Source of the DNA: Apiotrichum sp. Y4204
Taxonomy: Eukaryota > Basidiomycota > Tremellomycetes > Trichosporonales > Trichosporonaceae
Assembly (NCBI GenBank): GCA_025531455.1
Contig: JAMYHL010000090.1
Span: 1-64,000, forward strand
Reading direction: 5' to 3'
DNA: 64,000 bases
Position numbers and translations under genes: made by a program. This document shows positions 22,276-34,435 of the stretch, one piece after another. The notes beneath the pieces are model-generated. The model made no database searches and had not been told where the DNA came from. It saw only the letters and a program-made list of their open reading frames with translations. Positions within the stretch are counted from its first letter, which is position 1, and every line of letters starts with the position of its first letter.

Positions 22276-23916
22276 TGTGATAGAGATGGGAAGACGAAGT
22301 GGGGGTGCGGGGCTCGACGGGCCCCCACCTCCCCAACTTTTCTGATCTTGATGCGATAAAGATCAAGCTTGATCTGCAGCCTCGCTCAGCTCGCCAAGGC
22401 ACCGGCGAATGGCCGTGATGTGCATCGTTACGATCCATCGTCTTACGACTCCACGAGCTTGTGTGTTCCGGTTTGAGTTGCGGCAGATGTGATGCTGCTC
22501 GGATGCATGTAGCCGGATCGCTGGGACGCATCAGCTGACTTCCGATGCCTTGATGTAACAATCAAGCACACTACTGCCTCCCTGCTCGCTCTCCCCCACC
22601 CAGATCGCAAGCGAGCGCAACAGGAACAGGGTGAACAAGGTTTTCTCCAATCGCCGTCGAGCTTGGTTGCCGATTCGCGTTCCGCATCACTCCGGTGTGT
22701 CCTGAGCTGCGGAAGTGCTTGCGGCGAGGTGCTGTACTACTCGTATACTTGCTCTCCATGCATGCTGCGCTGCCGGAACGACGGGCCGGAGGCAGCGAGG
22801 GCTAAGCGAGCGTCGGAAGGCGGTTCCGCCTCGATCAGTGCCATGGCACCGTACGCTTGGAAGCTGGGAACAGGCGTGCGACTGAAGGTATATCGGCTTG
22901 GCCGCCGGCCATTTGATGGGATGCGAGACTGAGGACAATGTGTTGCAAGGTTGAGCACTGAATCGCTGCGTGGACTCAATCGCTGGGTGGATGAGCTCGG
23001 GGGTGAACACCAGCCACCAAGGCGAGAGACAATGGCAACTCGCAGGAGCACAGACTAGGAGTGCACTCGCGCTCCACCCCCAGTGTGCTGCGGTCTGTGT
23101 GCACGTTTGTCTTTGTCCTCGTCTGGGGACACGTAGTGGTGACTACCTGCTGCTATTCGTGTTCCATCGCCCGGCCTCTGCTCAGTATGGTCCAGTAGGA
23201 ATTGAACGCGCAACTCGCGACTCCGAATGATGCGCTGGAATCCAGATCCAGCCATGTGGAGGTGAGGGAGTACATTGTGATGACCAGTGAACGATCATGA
23301 ACGAGCCGTCGGCGACAGCTGCGGGATCACGATGAATGCCAACGGCGTCGCAGATCACTTGCGTCCACACTTTAGGGCCCTGCATCCCCATCCCCCACTC
23401 CCCTGCTCTTTACTACACACGGGGCGTTGTTCCGAGCATCCGAGGGGGCATGGGGCTGGCGGTTGAGCCCATGGCGAGAACGGGGCGGTGGAGTGCGCGA
23501 GCGCCGCAAGTGATCGGGCGCTAAACACTGCTACTTGAGTACGTTTGCTCGGGGGGCTCGGACCCGAGGGGCCGTAGTGCGCGACAGCGGAGCGTGATTG
23601 GTTGTTGCTGTGAGGGCGGCTGCCCCTGAATCTCGATGTCTGCCTGCATCAACATTGATCCTGATCCTCTGATCGTGTTTGGTTGCCTATGAAGTTGCGT
23701 TGCTGGTTACGGATGTTGCCTATTTCCAGTTGGTTCACATCCCCACAAGAAAAAAGCAATCTCGGAGCACCATCGAAACATCTCTCTGCATCAGCCTGGA
23801 TGTCCCCGGTAGTGGCTGATAGCCGATGTCACGTGTGAGGAGATCTGTAATTGCCATGGGTGTATGAATAATCTCGGGATAAACTCGCGGCATCTCATGT
23901 TCGAAAGAAAAGAGAG

Positions 23917-23941
23917 GGGGGGAGGGGGGGTGGGGGGGGGG
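23917..23941 (+). repeat. G-tract cluster
   Basis: Runs of 7, 7 and 9 Gs are separated by single A and T bases, a candidate G-quadruplex. A further run of about 12 Gs lies at 24120-24131. Confidence 0.7.
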
Positions 23942-24248
23942 AAAACTCTGTGACGAGATGCAAGGGTGGGGGGAGAGACAGTAGCAGAGGACCGCAGGCG
24001 CCGTGCACTCTCTCGAGCTGGTGCTGGAGCTGGGAGTCGGGAGCCTCACTGTCTGAGCAACCCTAACTTCACCCGAGACGCTGCACATCGTCTGGGGGCG
24101 GGAGGCGGACGTTGTTCGAGGGGGGGGGGGGTGGTCCGGGGCCCAAGGCCGTTTCTTCCATTGATCCCATCGCTTCAGGACTACGATCCAAAGTGGTTCT
24201 AGATGCCGACATGGGGGAGATCACCTACCGCGAGCGCCTCTCGGGATT

Positions 24249-24294
24249 GCCTCCCCCAAGGCCACTCGCCTCCCCCAGGCCACTCGCCTCCTGG
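24249..24294. repeat. Short tandem repeat, two and a half copies
   Basis: The unit GCCTCCCCCAAGGCCACTC (19 nt) is followed by an 18-nt copy and a partial one. Confidence 0.75.
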
Positions 24295-24922
24295 GTCGTA
24301 ATCTCACCCTACGGGCCGTTAACACGAAGCAATGCCAAGCCCGGGGCCTCCCTTCTCCATCAACCTCTATGCGTGCTACACAGCGCTCCACTTTGCGGGG
24401 CCTGCTTCCGGGTCTCGGGTTCCATCATCTCATGTCCCGGCTATCAGGCTCGCAATCTGATTTGCCGCGGCATCAGCGACACATACGAGAGCCGGTGTCC
24501 CTTCCGAGATGGAGACGCACCGACGCCCGAGGCCCCGATGCTGTCCCCGAGAGACACATGCACTCGGTAGTTCTCGGGCAACGCGGCAAGCGTAGCTGAG
24601 GAACAAGGCACGCGCACACGACACTTGATTGATGGTCAGTCGCTGTCACCAAGAGCCCCGAGAGGCTGTATCGAGGCGGCTGTGGAAGGGCCCCGGAGGC
24701 GGCTCTGGCGCTTTGACTCTGACTCTGGCCCAACCACAGTGCGCAGTGATTCAGTGCTGTTTCGCACACAGCCAGCGCCCAGGCAAAGAATTACAGCTCT
24801 CCTCCTTATCGCGGGGCGTGGTCAATAGAGTTCGGAAGTTGGGGATGTGGGGCAAGCGCCACCAGTGCTGTGTATCATGCCGACGAGATCTTCCCAGTAC
24901 AATGGGGCTCACTCCAGAAAGC

Positions 24923-24929
24923 TATAAAG
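24923..24929 (+). promoter_or_regulatory. TATA box of the alcohol dehydrogenase gene
   Basis: TATAAAG lies about 100 bp before the start codon, and the 5' UTR after it is CT/CA-rich. Confidence 0.6.
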
Positions 24930-25027
24930 AGGGCCGGCGTCGAGTCTCTTCCAAACCACAACCAACAGCCTCGTCTCTCTACTCTCTCTCCTACACACCC
25001 CCACCAACACACCACACAGCCATCACA

Positions 25028-26280
25028 ATGACCGCCAAGGAGCAGATCCCCAAGACCCAGCGTGCCGCCGTCTCGGACGACAAGTCGGGCTTCAAGATCA
25101 AGGACATCCCCGTCGTCCAGCCCGACGAGCTCGAGGCCGGTCGTGCCCTCGTCAAGGTCCTCTACTCGGGTGTCTGCCACGTAAGTCGCTCGCCAGCTGT
25201 TCTTCTGTTCTCCAGCTCACGATTCAGACCGACCTTCACGTCATCAAGGACGAGTGGCCCGTTCACCCCGAGCGCCCCTGCATTGCCGGCCACGAGGGCT
25301 CTGGTGTCATTGTCGCCATGAACGACCCCACCTCCAAGTTCAAGGTCGGTGACCGCGTCGGCATCAAGTGGATCGCCACCTCGTGCAACCAGTGCGACTT
25401 CTGCCTTGCCGGCAACGAGCCCCTCTGTCTCGAGGCCAAGTGCTCCGGCATCAACGCCCAGGGCTCTTTCATGCAGTAGTGAGTACAGAATAACTCGGCA
25501 CAATGAGAATGTGCAGCGACACCCCTCAGCGCCTCAGGATACCCTCGAGGGTGTCTCATGTGCCTCATATCACCGTCTTTCATTGTATGCAGCCGCTGAC
25601 GTCACCCCAGCTGCCCGGCCTACACCTCGCAGCTCACCAGGATCCCCGACAACCTCGACATGGCCGAGGCTGCCCCTATTCTCTGCGCCGGTGTGACCGT
25701 CTACAAGGCCCTCAAGAACTCGCGCACTCGCCCCGGCCAGATTGTCTGCATCCCCGGTGCCGGTGGTGGTCTTGGCTCGCTCGCCCTCCAGTACGCCCGC
25801 TACATGGGTCTCCAGACCATTGCCATCGACTCGGGTGAGGAGAAGAAGAAGCTTTGCGAGAAGTACGGCGCCGCCGCCTTTATCGACTTCAAGGAGGTTG
25901 ACGACATTGTCGCCGCCGTCAAGAAGGCTACCCCCGACGGACTCGGCCCCCACGCCGCCATCATCACCTCGCCCAAGCCCGAGGCTTACGAGATTGCCAT
26001 GGAGTACATCCGCCCTGCTGGCACCGTCGTCGCTGTCGGTCTTCCCCCCGCCGGCGCATTCGTCAAGGCCGACGTCTTCTTCACGGTCCTCCACAACAAG
26101 ACCCTCACCTCGTCGTACGTCGGCAACCGCCTCGACGCCAACGAGGCCCTCCAGATCGTCGCCGACGGCCACGTCACCTGCCCCATCCAGGTCGAGCCCT
26201 TCGACAAGCTCGAGAACATCTACGACCGCATGGTCAAGGGCCAGCTCGTCGGCCGTGCCGTCCTCGACCTCTGGAAGTAA
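25028..26280 (+). CDS. Zinc-dependent alcohol dehydrogenase (ADH1-type)
   Basis: Three exons (25028-25180, 25228-25478, 25611-26280) encode 357 aa. This is a medium-chain dehydrogenase that interconverts alcohols and aldehydes with NAD(H). SGVCH|TDLH carries the catalytic zinc Cys, and the GHEG that follows holds its His. CNQCDFCLAGNEPLC has the four structural-zinc cysteines. GAGGGLGSLA is the NAD loop. Intron 1 sits exactly between VCH and TDLH. The size and absence of a transit peptide suggest the cytosolic fermentative enzyme, and the very C-rich codon use implies high expression. Paralogues cannot be told apart, so no symbol is given. Confidence 0.93.
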
Positions 26281-27300
26281 ATCTAGGTCCTGTGGTTCAG
26301 TTGTCGACAAAACTTTAGGACAAAATAGCGCACTACAGCAGTCTACGGTCAGTCTCCGGGTTTTCATAGGGGGTTCGGTAGAGTAGGTTGTTTCGTCTCA
26401 GTGTCTAGGTCAGAAGAGGATGTAAAGGTTTTCTATCTCTACTTTGGCTGCGGTGCTGGCGACTGACACTGACGCTGACTGCCCAATGGCTAACGTTTTG
26501 ATGACTTGTCGCGGTTGGACCGTTCCGCGGGAAGGACAAGATTGGAACAATGGCTATGATGGATCCACCCGCAATCTCGACTCTAGAATCCACTTGGCCT
26601 CCCGAGGATCCCCGTCGCCGATCATGGCCTGCCGATCCTCCAAAGGGCGTATGCTTATCAGCGCTGATCGCGCCGATCTTGGCCGATCCTCTAAAAGGGA
26701 TCCACAAGGGCAAAACAGTGGAAAAGGAAAAAGGGTAGTTTGGGTGATCGACAGATCGGCAGATCGGCAGGGGTGCGACAAAAGCGGCGGTGGCCGCCGC
26801 TAGAGTAGATTTGTTGATCCGTGACAGCGATAATCAGACAGACGTATCAGAACGCACAGCGGTGAGCCCGCTGTGCGATAGTGGGGAGATGGAGGCTATG
26901 AACGAGACTACTGACATTAGCGTGTGGGTGGGACTTATATACTGCGCCGAGGTGCGTGGCGACTGCATGCCGTGACCACGCGGGTCGCCCAGAGCGATGG
27001 TATTCGGATGGTGACCATGGGGCGTGACCGAGGTGCATGACCGTGGCCGGGGCATGCGATATGCCGGGACGGTGCGGTCGCGGAGGACGGTTCTTGGCAC
27101 CGATGGGAGGAAGCTTGGGTACCCCTCACTGCCTCACAACTCGCATCTCGATCTTCTGGCACAGCCGTGCGGCCTCATCCCTAGACCCAAAGCTGTGCTT
27201 GCTGCCTCATCTTTGTGTGCTATAGATTACACTGTATTAGCGTACATGATGCATGATGCACTCTCTATGTCGTCTACGGTAATGGTGCTGCTGTTTCCGG
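26281..27300. other. Intergenic between ADH and GH128 genes
   Basis: These two genes converge here. Repeated GCCGATC and GATCGGCA words occur around 26630-26770. I see no gene. Confidence 0.5.
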
Positions 27301-28533
27301 CTACATGCTCATGTACTTCTTCCCGAGGTCGGTAATCTGGCCTTGCTCGTTGAGGAGACTGTTGGGTTTCGACACGCCGTACATCTTCTTCGGGTCGCGA
27401 GTGGCCGTGAACCACGCGTAGCGGTAGATGTACTCTGTCTTGTCGAGCCACGGGATGACCTCGTCCATGTACGCGTTGACCTTGGCGTCGTCGGGCTGCT
27501 CGCCCTGGCCAAAGTTGGCGCAGGCAAACTCGGTGACGATCATTGGCAGGTCCGGGAAGTCTTTGCGCCACCCCTCAATGTTCTTGATGAATGTCTGCGC
27601 GTCGGGGACATAGTCGTGTACCGCCAGATACTGCGGCGCGTAGTTGCACCCCTTGATCCCGCCGGGACAGATGCCTTCGAAGAACTGCCGCAGCCAGTTC
27701 TTGTCGTTCATCATGCCCGGTGACGCAAATTCGACGTTGGGGTTGCCTGCACGGCCTGCGTCGAACATCTTCTTCCAGAGCTCGACGGCGCGCCCAACCT
27801 CCATACCCGACCCAGTCTTGGGGTCATGGTTGTCTGGCTCGTTGAAGCCCATGATAAGCTTGGCGTCTTTCGGGAACAGCGTCTTCGGGTCCGCGCCCTC
27901 GTTGGTGCCCTCGTACAGCGAGTTGGGTCCCCACACCATCGGGAGGAACTGGCCGCCGATGCCCTCGGAGTTCTTCATCCACTTGTAGTCCTTGGACCAG
28001 TTGTAGTGCCACGAGAGCTTGGAGCCGTTCTCAAAGAACTGCTTTAGCGGCGCCGCGTCCTGCTCCTGCGCGGGGAACGAGAAGCCACGCTTAAAGTTGG
28101 TCCCAGCTGCCCCACCGGGAGCCGGCGCCTGTTTCCCGCCGTTGGGTGGATTCTGATTGCCGGCCAGAGCCATTCCGCGGAACTCGTCCTTGATGTGGCC
28201 TCCATCCTTCGGGGGGTCCATCTTCTTAGGCTCCTCCTTCTTGGCCGCGTCCGGGGAGGGGGGGGCGTTGTTGGTTGGCTTCGGCGCGTTGTTAGCGGGC
28301 GGGGCGTTGTTGTTGGCCGGGGGCTTCGGCGCAGCCTGAGCAGGCGCGGATTGCTGCGGCTGGACTGGCTGGGCGTTGACGGGGGTAGGGACGGGGGCAG
28401 GGCTGGGGTTTCCGGCCGGAGCCTTCTTGACGCATCGCCGGGTGAGCTGGCCGTTGGGCGCCTGCGCGGGCGCGGCGTCAGTGACTCCTGCCAGCAGGAG
28501 CATCAGTGAGATGAGGACGGTCTTGGTGAGCAT
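27301..28533 (-). CDS. Secreted GH128-type beta-glucanase (Asl1-like)
   Basis: A single exon encodes 410 aa. The signal peptide is MLTKTVLISLMLLLAGVTDA. A basic RRCVKK patch follows, then a Pro/Ala/Asn/Gln-rich linker (about 35-120). The catalytic domain spans about 155-410. GFNEPDNH (acid/base Glu near 231) and MIVTEFACANFG (nucleophile Glu near 333) are the paired glutamates of the Asl1-like/GH128 barrel, which cleaves beta-1,3-glucan. A role in wall remodelling is likely. The start at 28533 is set by the signal peptide; the upstream open frame is 5' UTR. The linker lies N-terminal to the enzyme, as in the chitinase at 5308-7560. Confidence 0.88.
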   Translation of the reverse strand: MLTKTVLISLMLLLAGVTDAAPAQAPNGQLTRRCVKKAPAGNPSPAPVPTPVNAQPVQPQQSAPAQAAPKPPANNNAPPANNAPKPTNNAPPSPDAAKKEEPKKMDPPKDGGHIKDEFRGMALAGNQNPPNGGKQAPAPGGAAGTNFKRGFSFPAQEQDAAPLKQFFENGSKLSWHYNWSKDYKWMKNSEGIGGQFLPMVWGPNSLYEGTNEGADPKTLFPKDAKLIMGFNEPDNHDPKTGSGMEVGRAVELWKKMFDAGRAGNPNVEFASPGMMNDKNWLRQFFEGICPGGIKGCNYAPQYLAVHDYVPDAQTFIKNIEGWRKDFPDLPMIVTEFACANFGQGEQPDDAKVNAYMDEVIPWLDKTEYIYRYAWFTATRDPKKMYGVSKPNSLLNEQGQITDLGKKYMSM

Positions 28534-31500
28534 CGTGAGCGTGGAGGCAAGAAATGGGGGGTGGGGGGTGAGTACGTCAAGTACTGTAAAACGTGTCGAA
28601 CGTTGAAAGAATGAATGAACGAAATGAAAGAAAGGTGGGGACGAAGCGCCGGGCTCCGAGTTGTTGTAGAAGATGATGGGGATAGGAACATGCGCGGCGC
28701 GGTGGTGTTTATATATCAAACAGGTGGTGGACACTTGACGCCGCCAAAGGGTCGTTCTCGATCTGTCCATGGCACACAGTGTGCGTGTGTGAAACGCGTC
28801 CGATTGCAGTTTCATTATGTGACAAAGGCGACGAACATGAGTCCGCAGGCATCACACGTCAGGTGTATGCTTGATGCAGAACGGTTAGTTCTCCCGCAGC
28901 CTAGCGGTGCCTATGCATCGCGCACCGGTGCTGGCCAGCCTACCAGAAACGTCTTGGCGGCAGAGCGGTGCAAAGTGAGATCGAGTATGCACAGCGGTCA
29001 CACAAGGCGGACCTGTGCCCGGGTAAGGTCTGCCCCCCCCAACAACAGTGTTTCGCATCTGAATCTCGGCCATCTCGGGCGCCAACAAGTAACAAGCCCA
29101 CCGTGCTAGCCAGCTATGCTCTTGACCGCCGAGCTGCGTTCTGATCCCCAGGCGCTGCATGATCTCGGCGCGCGAGATCTCTCGGCGACGGCGAAGTGAC
29201 CGTGGCGGGTGCAGTGCTCAGTGATCAGTGAACGCAGCAAACCCAATCACCCCTCGGCGCCCTCGGTGCCCTCAGAGGCACATGAGATGCCACCGGCCAC
29301 GGATTCACGCCGAGCAATGATCTCGCCACCGAGCTCTGAGCCCTATCGAACAGCGTAGCTAAGAAGAGTTCATCTCACATGATGGCAGTACAGCCGCACC
29401 GTTAGCGCTCTGAGATCCCAGGTGAACCCTGTAAGCGGTGACCCACGAGTCCAGGCCACTAGGCAGCACACAAAGGGTGTTCGTCTTGGCATCTTGAGCC
29501 TCTCGATCTTCACGCGTTGCACCCAGTATGCAGGTATAGCAGGTCCTCGATTCGCACGGCGAGTGCCAGTTCTCTGGGTACAAGTGGCCCTCTTGGGGTA
29601 CTGGAACTGTCCCGGTAGCCACCAATCGCGACTTTACTAGTCACATGGGGCTGTGAAACAAGTGTTAAGGTTCCAAACTCGTGCGATCATTGACTATTAA
29701 CCATAACCATGGCTGACTCCCCGATGTAAGCACAACGCGGCCATGTGAGCGATGTACTAGTGATTGCTCTGCGCTCATTCAACACCCAAGGATGTACTGT
29801 TTTTCGAGAACATGATCAAGATGCTGTAATGATAGTCTGATGTGGGCTGCCCTTCACCTTCATCTGGTGTCATCTAGTTTGCTGCCTGATGATCTGATCG
29901 GCGCCTGCGTAGATGTGGCGCGCAGCGCGGAGTGCGACGGTGTGGCGCTCGACAACTGCGCGGCGTGCTGAGCACTCGACGCGTCTCAGTGTCCCGTCGA
30001 GTGGATGAGGGCCAGCAGGATGCGAACGAGGGAGGAGAGAGGAGGCAGCCACCAGCCTACTGTATTTGGACTACGACCGCTGTCCGGCCCTATCGACAAC
30101 CAGCAGAGCAAGGAACGAACTGGTACCCCATCCACTCTATGTTTGGTCGAAAGTTGAAGTAACTCTGCGCAGACCGACCCGCCTCAGCACTGATGTAAAA
30201 CGGAAACAATAGAAAGCCAGCAGGCGGATTGCGGGATAGCTGAGGGTGCCGGAACCTGCGGGGAGGGGGGACGGGGTCGTGTTGTTCAAGTCTGTTTTAT
30301 TGTCCTGTTCCCGACTACAGGGTGGGTTTAACTGGCTCGTACCCGGGAACATGAAGTCTTGAGAGCAATGGGTGTTGGTAACAGGGTACAGTATGTAGGA
30401 CGTGGCTGTGGTCGCGGCCCAGGTATAACAAGAACGGTAGATGTGGCGCCCAGATTTGAGTAACCACACGCCTCCCACGCAAGCGGCTTGCCGTGCCCAG
30501 AAGCTACTGTACACAAAACACAAGGTCGCCTTTTGCCTGTTCAGAGAGGGAGGTACACCAGATATCCCGCAGCTTATGAACCAGACAAGGAAGAACGAAG
30601 ACGGTATAGAGGGAGGATACACGAGTCTCCCTGGCCGGGGAACGTAGCCATTTCTAACCGCTTCGGATGCCGCATGCCAGCCATCGTGAGCATGATTAGT
30701 GACCAGAATTGTGATTCTGACTATCGAGCAGGCTTACGGTAGAGGCCGTTCTGGGACGGGCACGCGCATTGCATGCTTCCTCCTGGCTCCCTAGATTCCT
30801 GGGCCGGACGAGGAATTTGAGGAATTGCTTCTCCGACGGGCCGTCTTTGCCGCGGCACACAGAGCCGAGCACTGGGCTCCAGAGATGTAGAAGCAGCTGG
30901 AGAATGATCCAAATGCATAGCGAGATCGCTCCGTTTCGGCAACCGCTGGATCCCTTTACCCCTCGAATACCTCTTCACACTGCACGGAATTGTGCAACGC
31001 GGCCAGTGAATGCTGACACACTCGTCTCTATTCATGATTTCGCTGCTGAATGAATCGGTTTCCTGCCGCCCATGATAAGAACCCACAAGAACCCACGATG
31101 GTGCCTGCGGGGTGCGAGCGGATCCTGTGGCCTGTGTGCGCCGCCCGTCACCACTGTCTCATCTTTACGAGCTTGCACAACTTATGCGTATGTGGGCATT
31201 TAGGTACCAGGCGTTCCACGCGTCCTAGGTATGTCAAAGTATTCAAGGCGTGTACTGTAGGTCGCGCCGCGGCCCGTCCAGCTCACAAACCTCTTTATTG
31301 GCCCATGGTGTGGACACGAAACCAATTGTCCAGATCCCAGAAAGAATTCATAAAGGTCCAGAACAGTGCGATGCGAGAGACATGAATGGCAACAGGAATG
31401 CCAGTAGCCCAGTAGAAGCGGCTTTGCGTATGTCGCACGGGGGGCGTGTATCTGTGCGCGCTGTACCTCTCTGCCCGCGTTATTACTCTCACCTTGGGGC

Positions 31501-32525
31501 TTTGGTCACCCTGCGCATTCCGTATACTGCAGCCCCGAACAAAGCTCCAAACTATCACAGCACTCCAGCGACCGTCCGCTTGGGATCCCGGATCGCCCGC
31601 CGATGTCAGAACTCTGTACTGTTCCACCGCTCAATACCTGCCTGGCCACAGCTGTTCCGACATGCGGTAAAAAGGCGACAGGGCCGCTCAGCCCTCAGAA
31701 GACGCCGTGCCTCGCCGCATCGCAGGTCAGGGCACCATGTTTGTAGGTTACGTTGCGCGCTCGAGTAGCGGGTGATTCATACAGTCCTAGATCCTGTATT
31801 CAGCTGCCTCAGCTCATTCCAGGCTGCTGTTGACTCTGCTGTCGCTACGTCTTCAATGTCTCGTTTGCGGGCTGCGGGCCGGTACTGGTCTGCAGTGTAT
31901 TGTAGTTGCTGGTCGCCTTTACTCCGGCCAACGGTTCCGTCTTGTGAGAACGTGGTTCCCGATAGAGATTACACCTCTCACTGACGCACTCCAGTTCACT
32001 TAAACTACCAGACTTCCACTTTGCCATCGCCTTGGGATGAACGCGTGGCACCTCCAACACGCGCGACAGCACGACTAACGAAGACAACAGTACCAACGGC
32101 GAGGGATTCACCTCTCGCGCGCCGAACAAACCGAAGGCAGGCGAAAGAATCGAACGTACAAAGAACTCCGATTCCTGATTCACACTCCCACCTTCGCCAC
32201 GTCCAACTCTCCGACCCCCGACCTCGTTCTCGAGACCCTTCCGTCTTGGTCGTCGACGATCTGGACAGCGTAGCCAAGTGGGATCTGTACCGCTCCTCGG
32301 CAACCACCTCACCCTCTCTCGACGGGGTGCTGATTCCGGTGCTCGCAAACCGTTGCCACCATTGTGGCGCTAATCGCCAGGACCACGAGTGACTACATGT
32401 ACTCAATACAAGGGCCATCGCGACCAAAACGGGGATTCCCTCGGGGACGCAAACGTACTTTGTACTATCTGGACCCGCCCCCCGTCCTAGCTCCTTCCTG
32501 CTCTGCAGTGGTCTCCGTCGTCAAC
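28534..32525. other. 4-kb gene-poor region
   Basis: No coding region is supported. The frames at 30137-30622 and 31250-31768 have no domain or codon bias. The left part is the GH128 promoter. The right 500 bases are probably the 5' UTR and promoter of the next gene; they are pyrimidine-rich with many stops. Confidence 0.5.
28709..28716 (-). promoter_or_regulatory. TATA box of the GH128 gene
   Basis: The plus-strand TTATATAT is a TATA element on the coding strand, about 180 bp before the start codon. Confidence 0.45.
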
Positions 32526-33998
32526 ATGCACCCCCCAATGGGCATGTCCGAGTCGACCGAATCCCTACCGACCCCACGCTCCTCCGAGGACGACCCAATG
32601 GCCAGTATCCGGCCGTCTCGCCCGACAAGCCCCCAGAGTCTGCGCGTCCGCCACGCGCCGGCGCGGGGTCCCACAAGTCCGGAATCGACTCCCGTTATCG
32701 TGACACGCACCGACGCATCGCATCTCACTCACACCCACGGGATCACAGCCGAACCCCCGCTCCACCTCGACGCACGGCCCCGCCTGGCGGACCTCTACAT
32801 CCCGCCCCACCGTGACCAGTACTTTGCCCAGTATCCCTGCCCTGTCCATGAGGAAGAGTGGCGCCCGTCCCCTGCGCCCCGGTCACCTGCTTCCGTCCAC
32901 TCTCCGCTTCCACCACCACCACGCCGGCCCGTCCACAATCCGAGCACTTCCATAGCCGACCGCCAGTCCCTCAAGTCTGTCATAACGGCCACATCTGACC
33001 CCGCGCGGCCGACGGACGCAAACTCCATCCGTCGACCGTCGGACACGGTCTCTCTGCGATCTAGCACGCAGCATCCGTATCCCGCCCGGCGGAGTGACCA
33101 CCGCTGCATCTTCCCGGACCCGCACCACCAATGGGGCGACAGCTCGGATACAGATGACAACGATTCCATCCGTGGGAAGGCCGCATCAGCCAGCCCGGAC
33201 CTCGGGTTCAGCGCATTACGCGGCAACAACATCTCGTACGACGACTCCCGGTCTGCCAGCCGGTACGTCTCGCAGTCGTCGACGCACACGGTCGTCCCTG
33301 GCCTGCCGCAGTTGTCAGCGGGCAGCACGTCCTCTCACCCGCTATTGCTCGAGCCGTTGCCGCTGCCGTCCCCATCCCCGTCGCCGATCAGCCTCTCACT
33401 TACGATGCGGGACGCGACGGCATCGACGTGGTCAATCGGCACGTTCGGCACCGCCACCGTCACGCCGCGGGACGAGGCGCCGATCCCCGTGTCCATCCGG
33501 GGGTTGAGCCCCAGCCCTGGAATCGGCGGACAGGGCGAGCACGGAGACGGGAAGAGCGTAAAGGAGAGCGTGAGCGTCAAACGGAGTAACAGGGTACGCC
33601 CGGCGCCGATCCGCGCAAACGCGGCGGTTTACGCACGCCTCGCGCGCACACGCAGGGACAGCGGGGCCGGTATCGAAAATGTCGCCGTGCCGCGCGGCAA
33701 GGAGCTGGGACTTGACAAGAACCTGCAGGATGGGGAGGACGCGCCCCCATCTTCGTTGTCGGGGCTGGCGTCGTCGCCGGGGAACACGCGGGGAAGGCCG
33801 ACGACGCTGCTTGCCAAGGCGATGTCGAACAAGGGTGCGCGCGTGCGCTTCGCGACCCCGCTTTCCACGCATGAGGAGGGCGTCGAGCCCCCCGACCCCG
33901 AACTCCGCGAGCTCCTCCGCCTACAGAGGAAGGCGCTCGAGACGAGTGAACCCAGGGTTGTGCGGCTGTTCAAAAACGCGCTGCTCAAGCCTTTTTGA
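32526..33998 (+). CDS. Disordered hypothetical protein with an RVxF-like motif
   Basis: I do not recognise this. One exon from MHPPMGMSES gives 490 aa rich in Ser, Pro and Arg, with several RSxS-type and SP/TP sites and no membrane segment. The C-terminal 60 residues look most constrained. GARVRFATPLST contains the [KR]VxF-type PP1-docking pattern, and an amphipathic helix (PELRELLRLQRKALE) and VVRLFKNALLKPF follow. Codon use is normal for this genome. The frame is open for 54 codons further upstream, but the ATG at 32526 lies where codon bias begins. A phosphorylated scaffold or PP1-binding regulator is possible but unproven. Confidence 0.65.
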   Translation: MHPPMGMSESTESLPTPRSSEDDPMASIRPSRPTSPQSLRVRHAPARGPTSPESTPVIVTRTDASHLTHTHGITAEPPLHLDARPRLADLYIPPHRDQYFAQYPCPVHEEEWRPSPAPRSPASVHSPLPPPPRRPVHNPSTSIADRQSLKSVITATSDPARPTDANSIRRPSDTVSLRSSTQHPYPARRSDHRCIFPDPHHQWGDSSDTDDNDSIRGKAASASPDLGFSALRGNNISYDDSRSASRYVSQSSTHTVVPGLPQLSAGSTSSHPLLLEPLPLPSPSPSPISLSLTMRDATASTWSIGTFGTATVTPRDEAPIPVSIRGLSPSPGIGGQGEHGDGKSVKESVSVKRSNRVRPAPIRANAAVYARLARTRRDSGAGIENVAVPRGKELGLDKNLQDGEDAPPSSLSGLASSPGNTRGRPTTLLAKAMSNKGARVRFATPLSTHEEGVEPPDPELRELLRLQRKALETSEPRVVRLFKNALLKPF

Positions 33999-34435
33999 TC
34001 CCCGTGATTGAGGAACCACATCTTGGCCCATTCGCGCACTTGAGCAGCTGGCGCTGGCGCCGCAGTAGTAAAACCTTTTTGGGGTATTGATTAGTTGTAT
34101 GTCACTTGGTTTTCACGAGGCTCGAACTGGTTGATAGCCGCCAGGTCTGCAGGGGCAGGCGCAGAGAATACATTGGAAATGGTTTGCTGGCAGGGTTCTG
34201 GAATTAGTCCAGGGTGTCACGTCGTCGACTGTAATTGTGTGTGTCGTCCAGTTGAGGCTGTGGTCGTGCTTTCCGCCTAGAATTAGTCAACAGCTCGACA
34301 TTGGAGACAGAATTGGATTAGTTCACAACCCAACCAACGGACCTCGTTAGTCGTGACATGTACAACCCGTTCATGCACCTAGGTATTACGACTTCTCCGT
34401 CATCAATCTCTGCCGCTCTGGCCTTGGCTCTCGGC
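33999..34435. other. Intergenic between convergent genes
   Basis: This is the 3' flank of the hypothetical gene and of ATG3. I see nothing else. Confidence 0.5.

Larger units (their letters stand above)
20056..25027. other. 5-kb gene-poor region
   Basis: No intact gene is seen. It contains the probable pseudogene at 20895-21432, GCTAT repeats (22241-22275), G-tracts (23917-23941, 24120-24131) and a short tandem repeat (24249-24294). The right end is the alcohol dehydrogenase promoter. Confidence 0.5.

Noticed and set aside
23185..23235. Reverse tRNA-like GGAATTGAACGCGCAACT
   Set aside because: The T stem does not pair and no acceptor stem is found.
25228..25478. Apparent frameshift in alcohol dehydrogenase exon 2
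   Set aside because: Careful reading of DEWPVHPER shows the frame is continuous once the acceptor is placed at 25227.
25570..26367. 265-codon minus-strand ORF
   Set aside because: It is antisense to alcohol dehydrogenase exon 3 and has no domain.
30137..30622. 161-codon minus ORF
   Set aside because: Its composition is unlike the codon use of real genes here and it has no domain.
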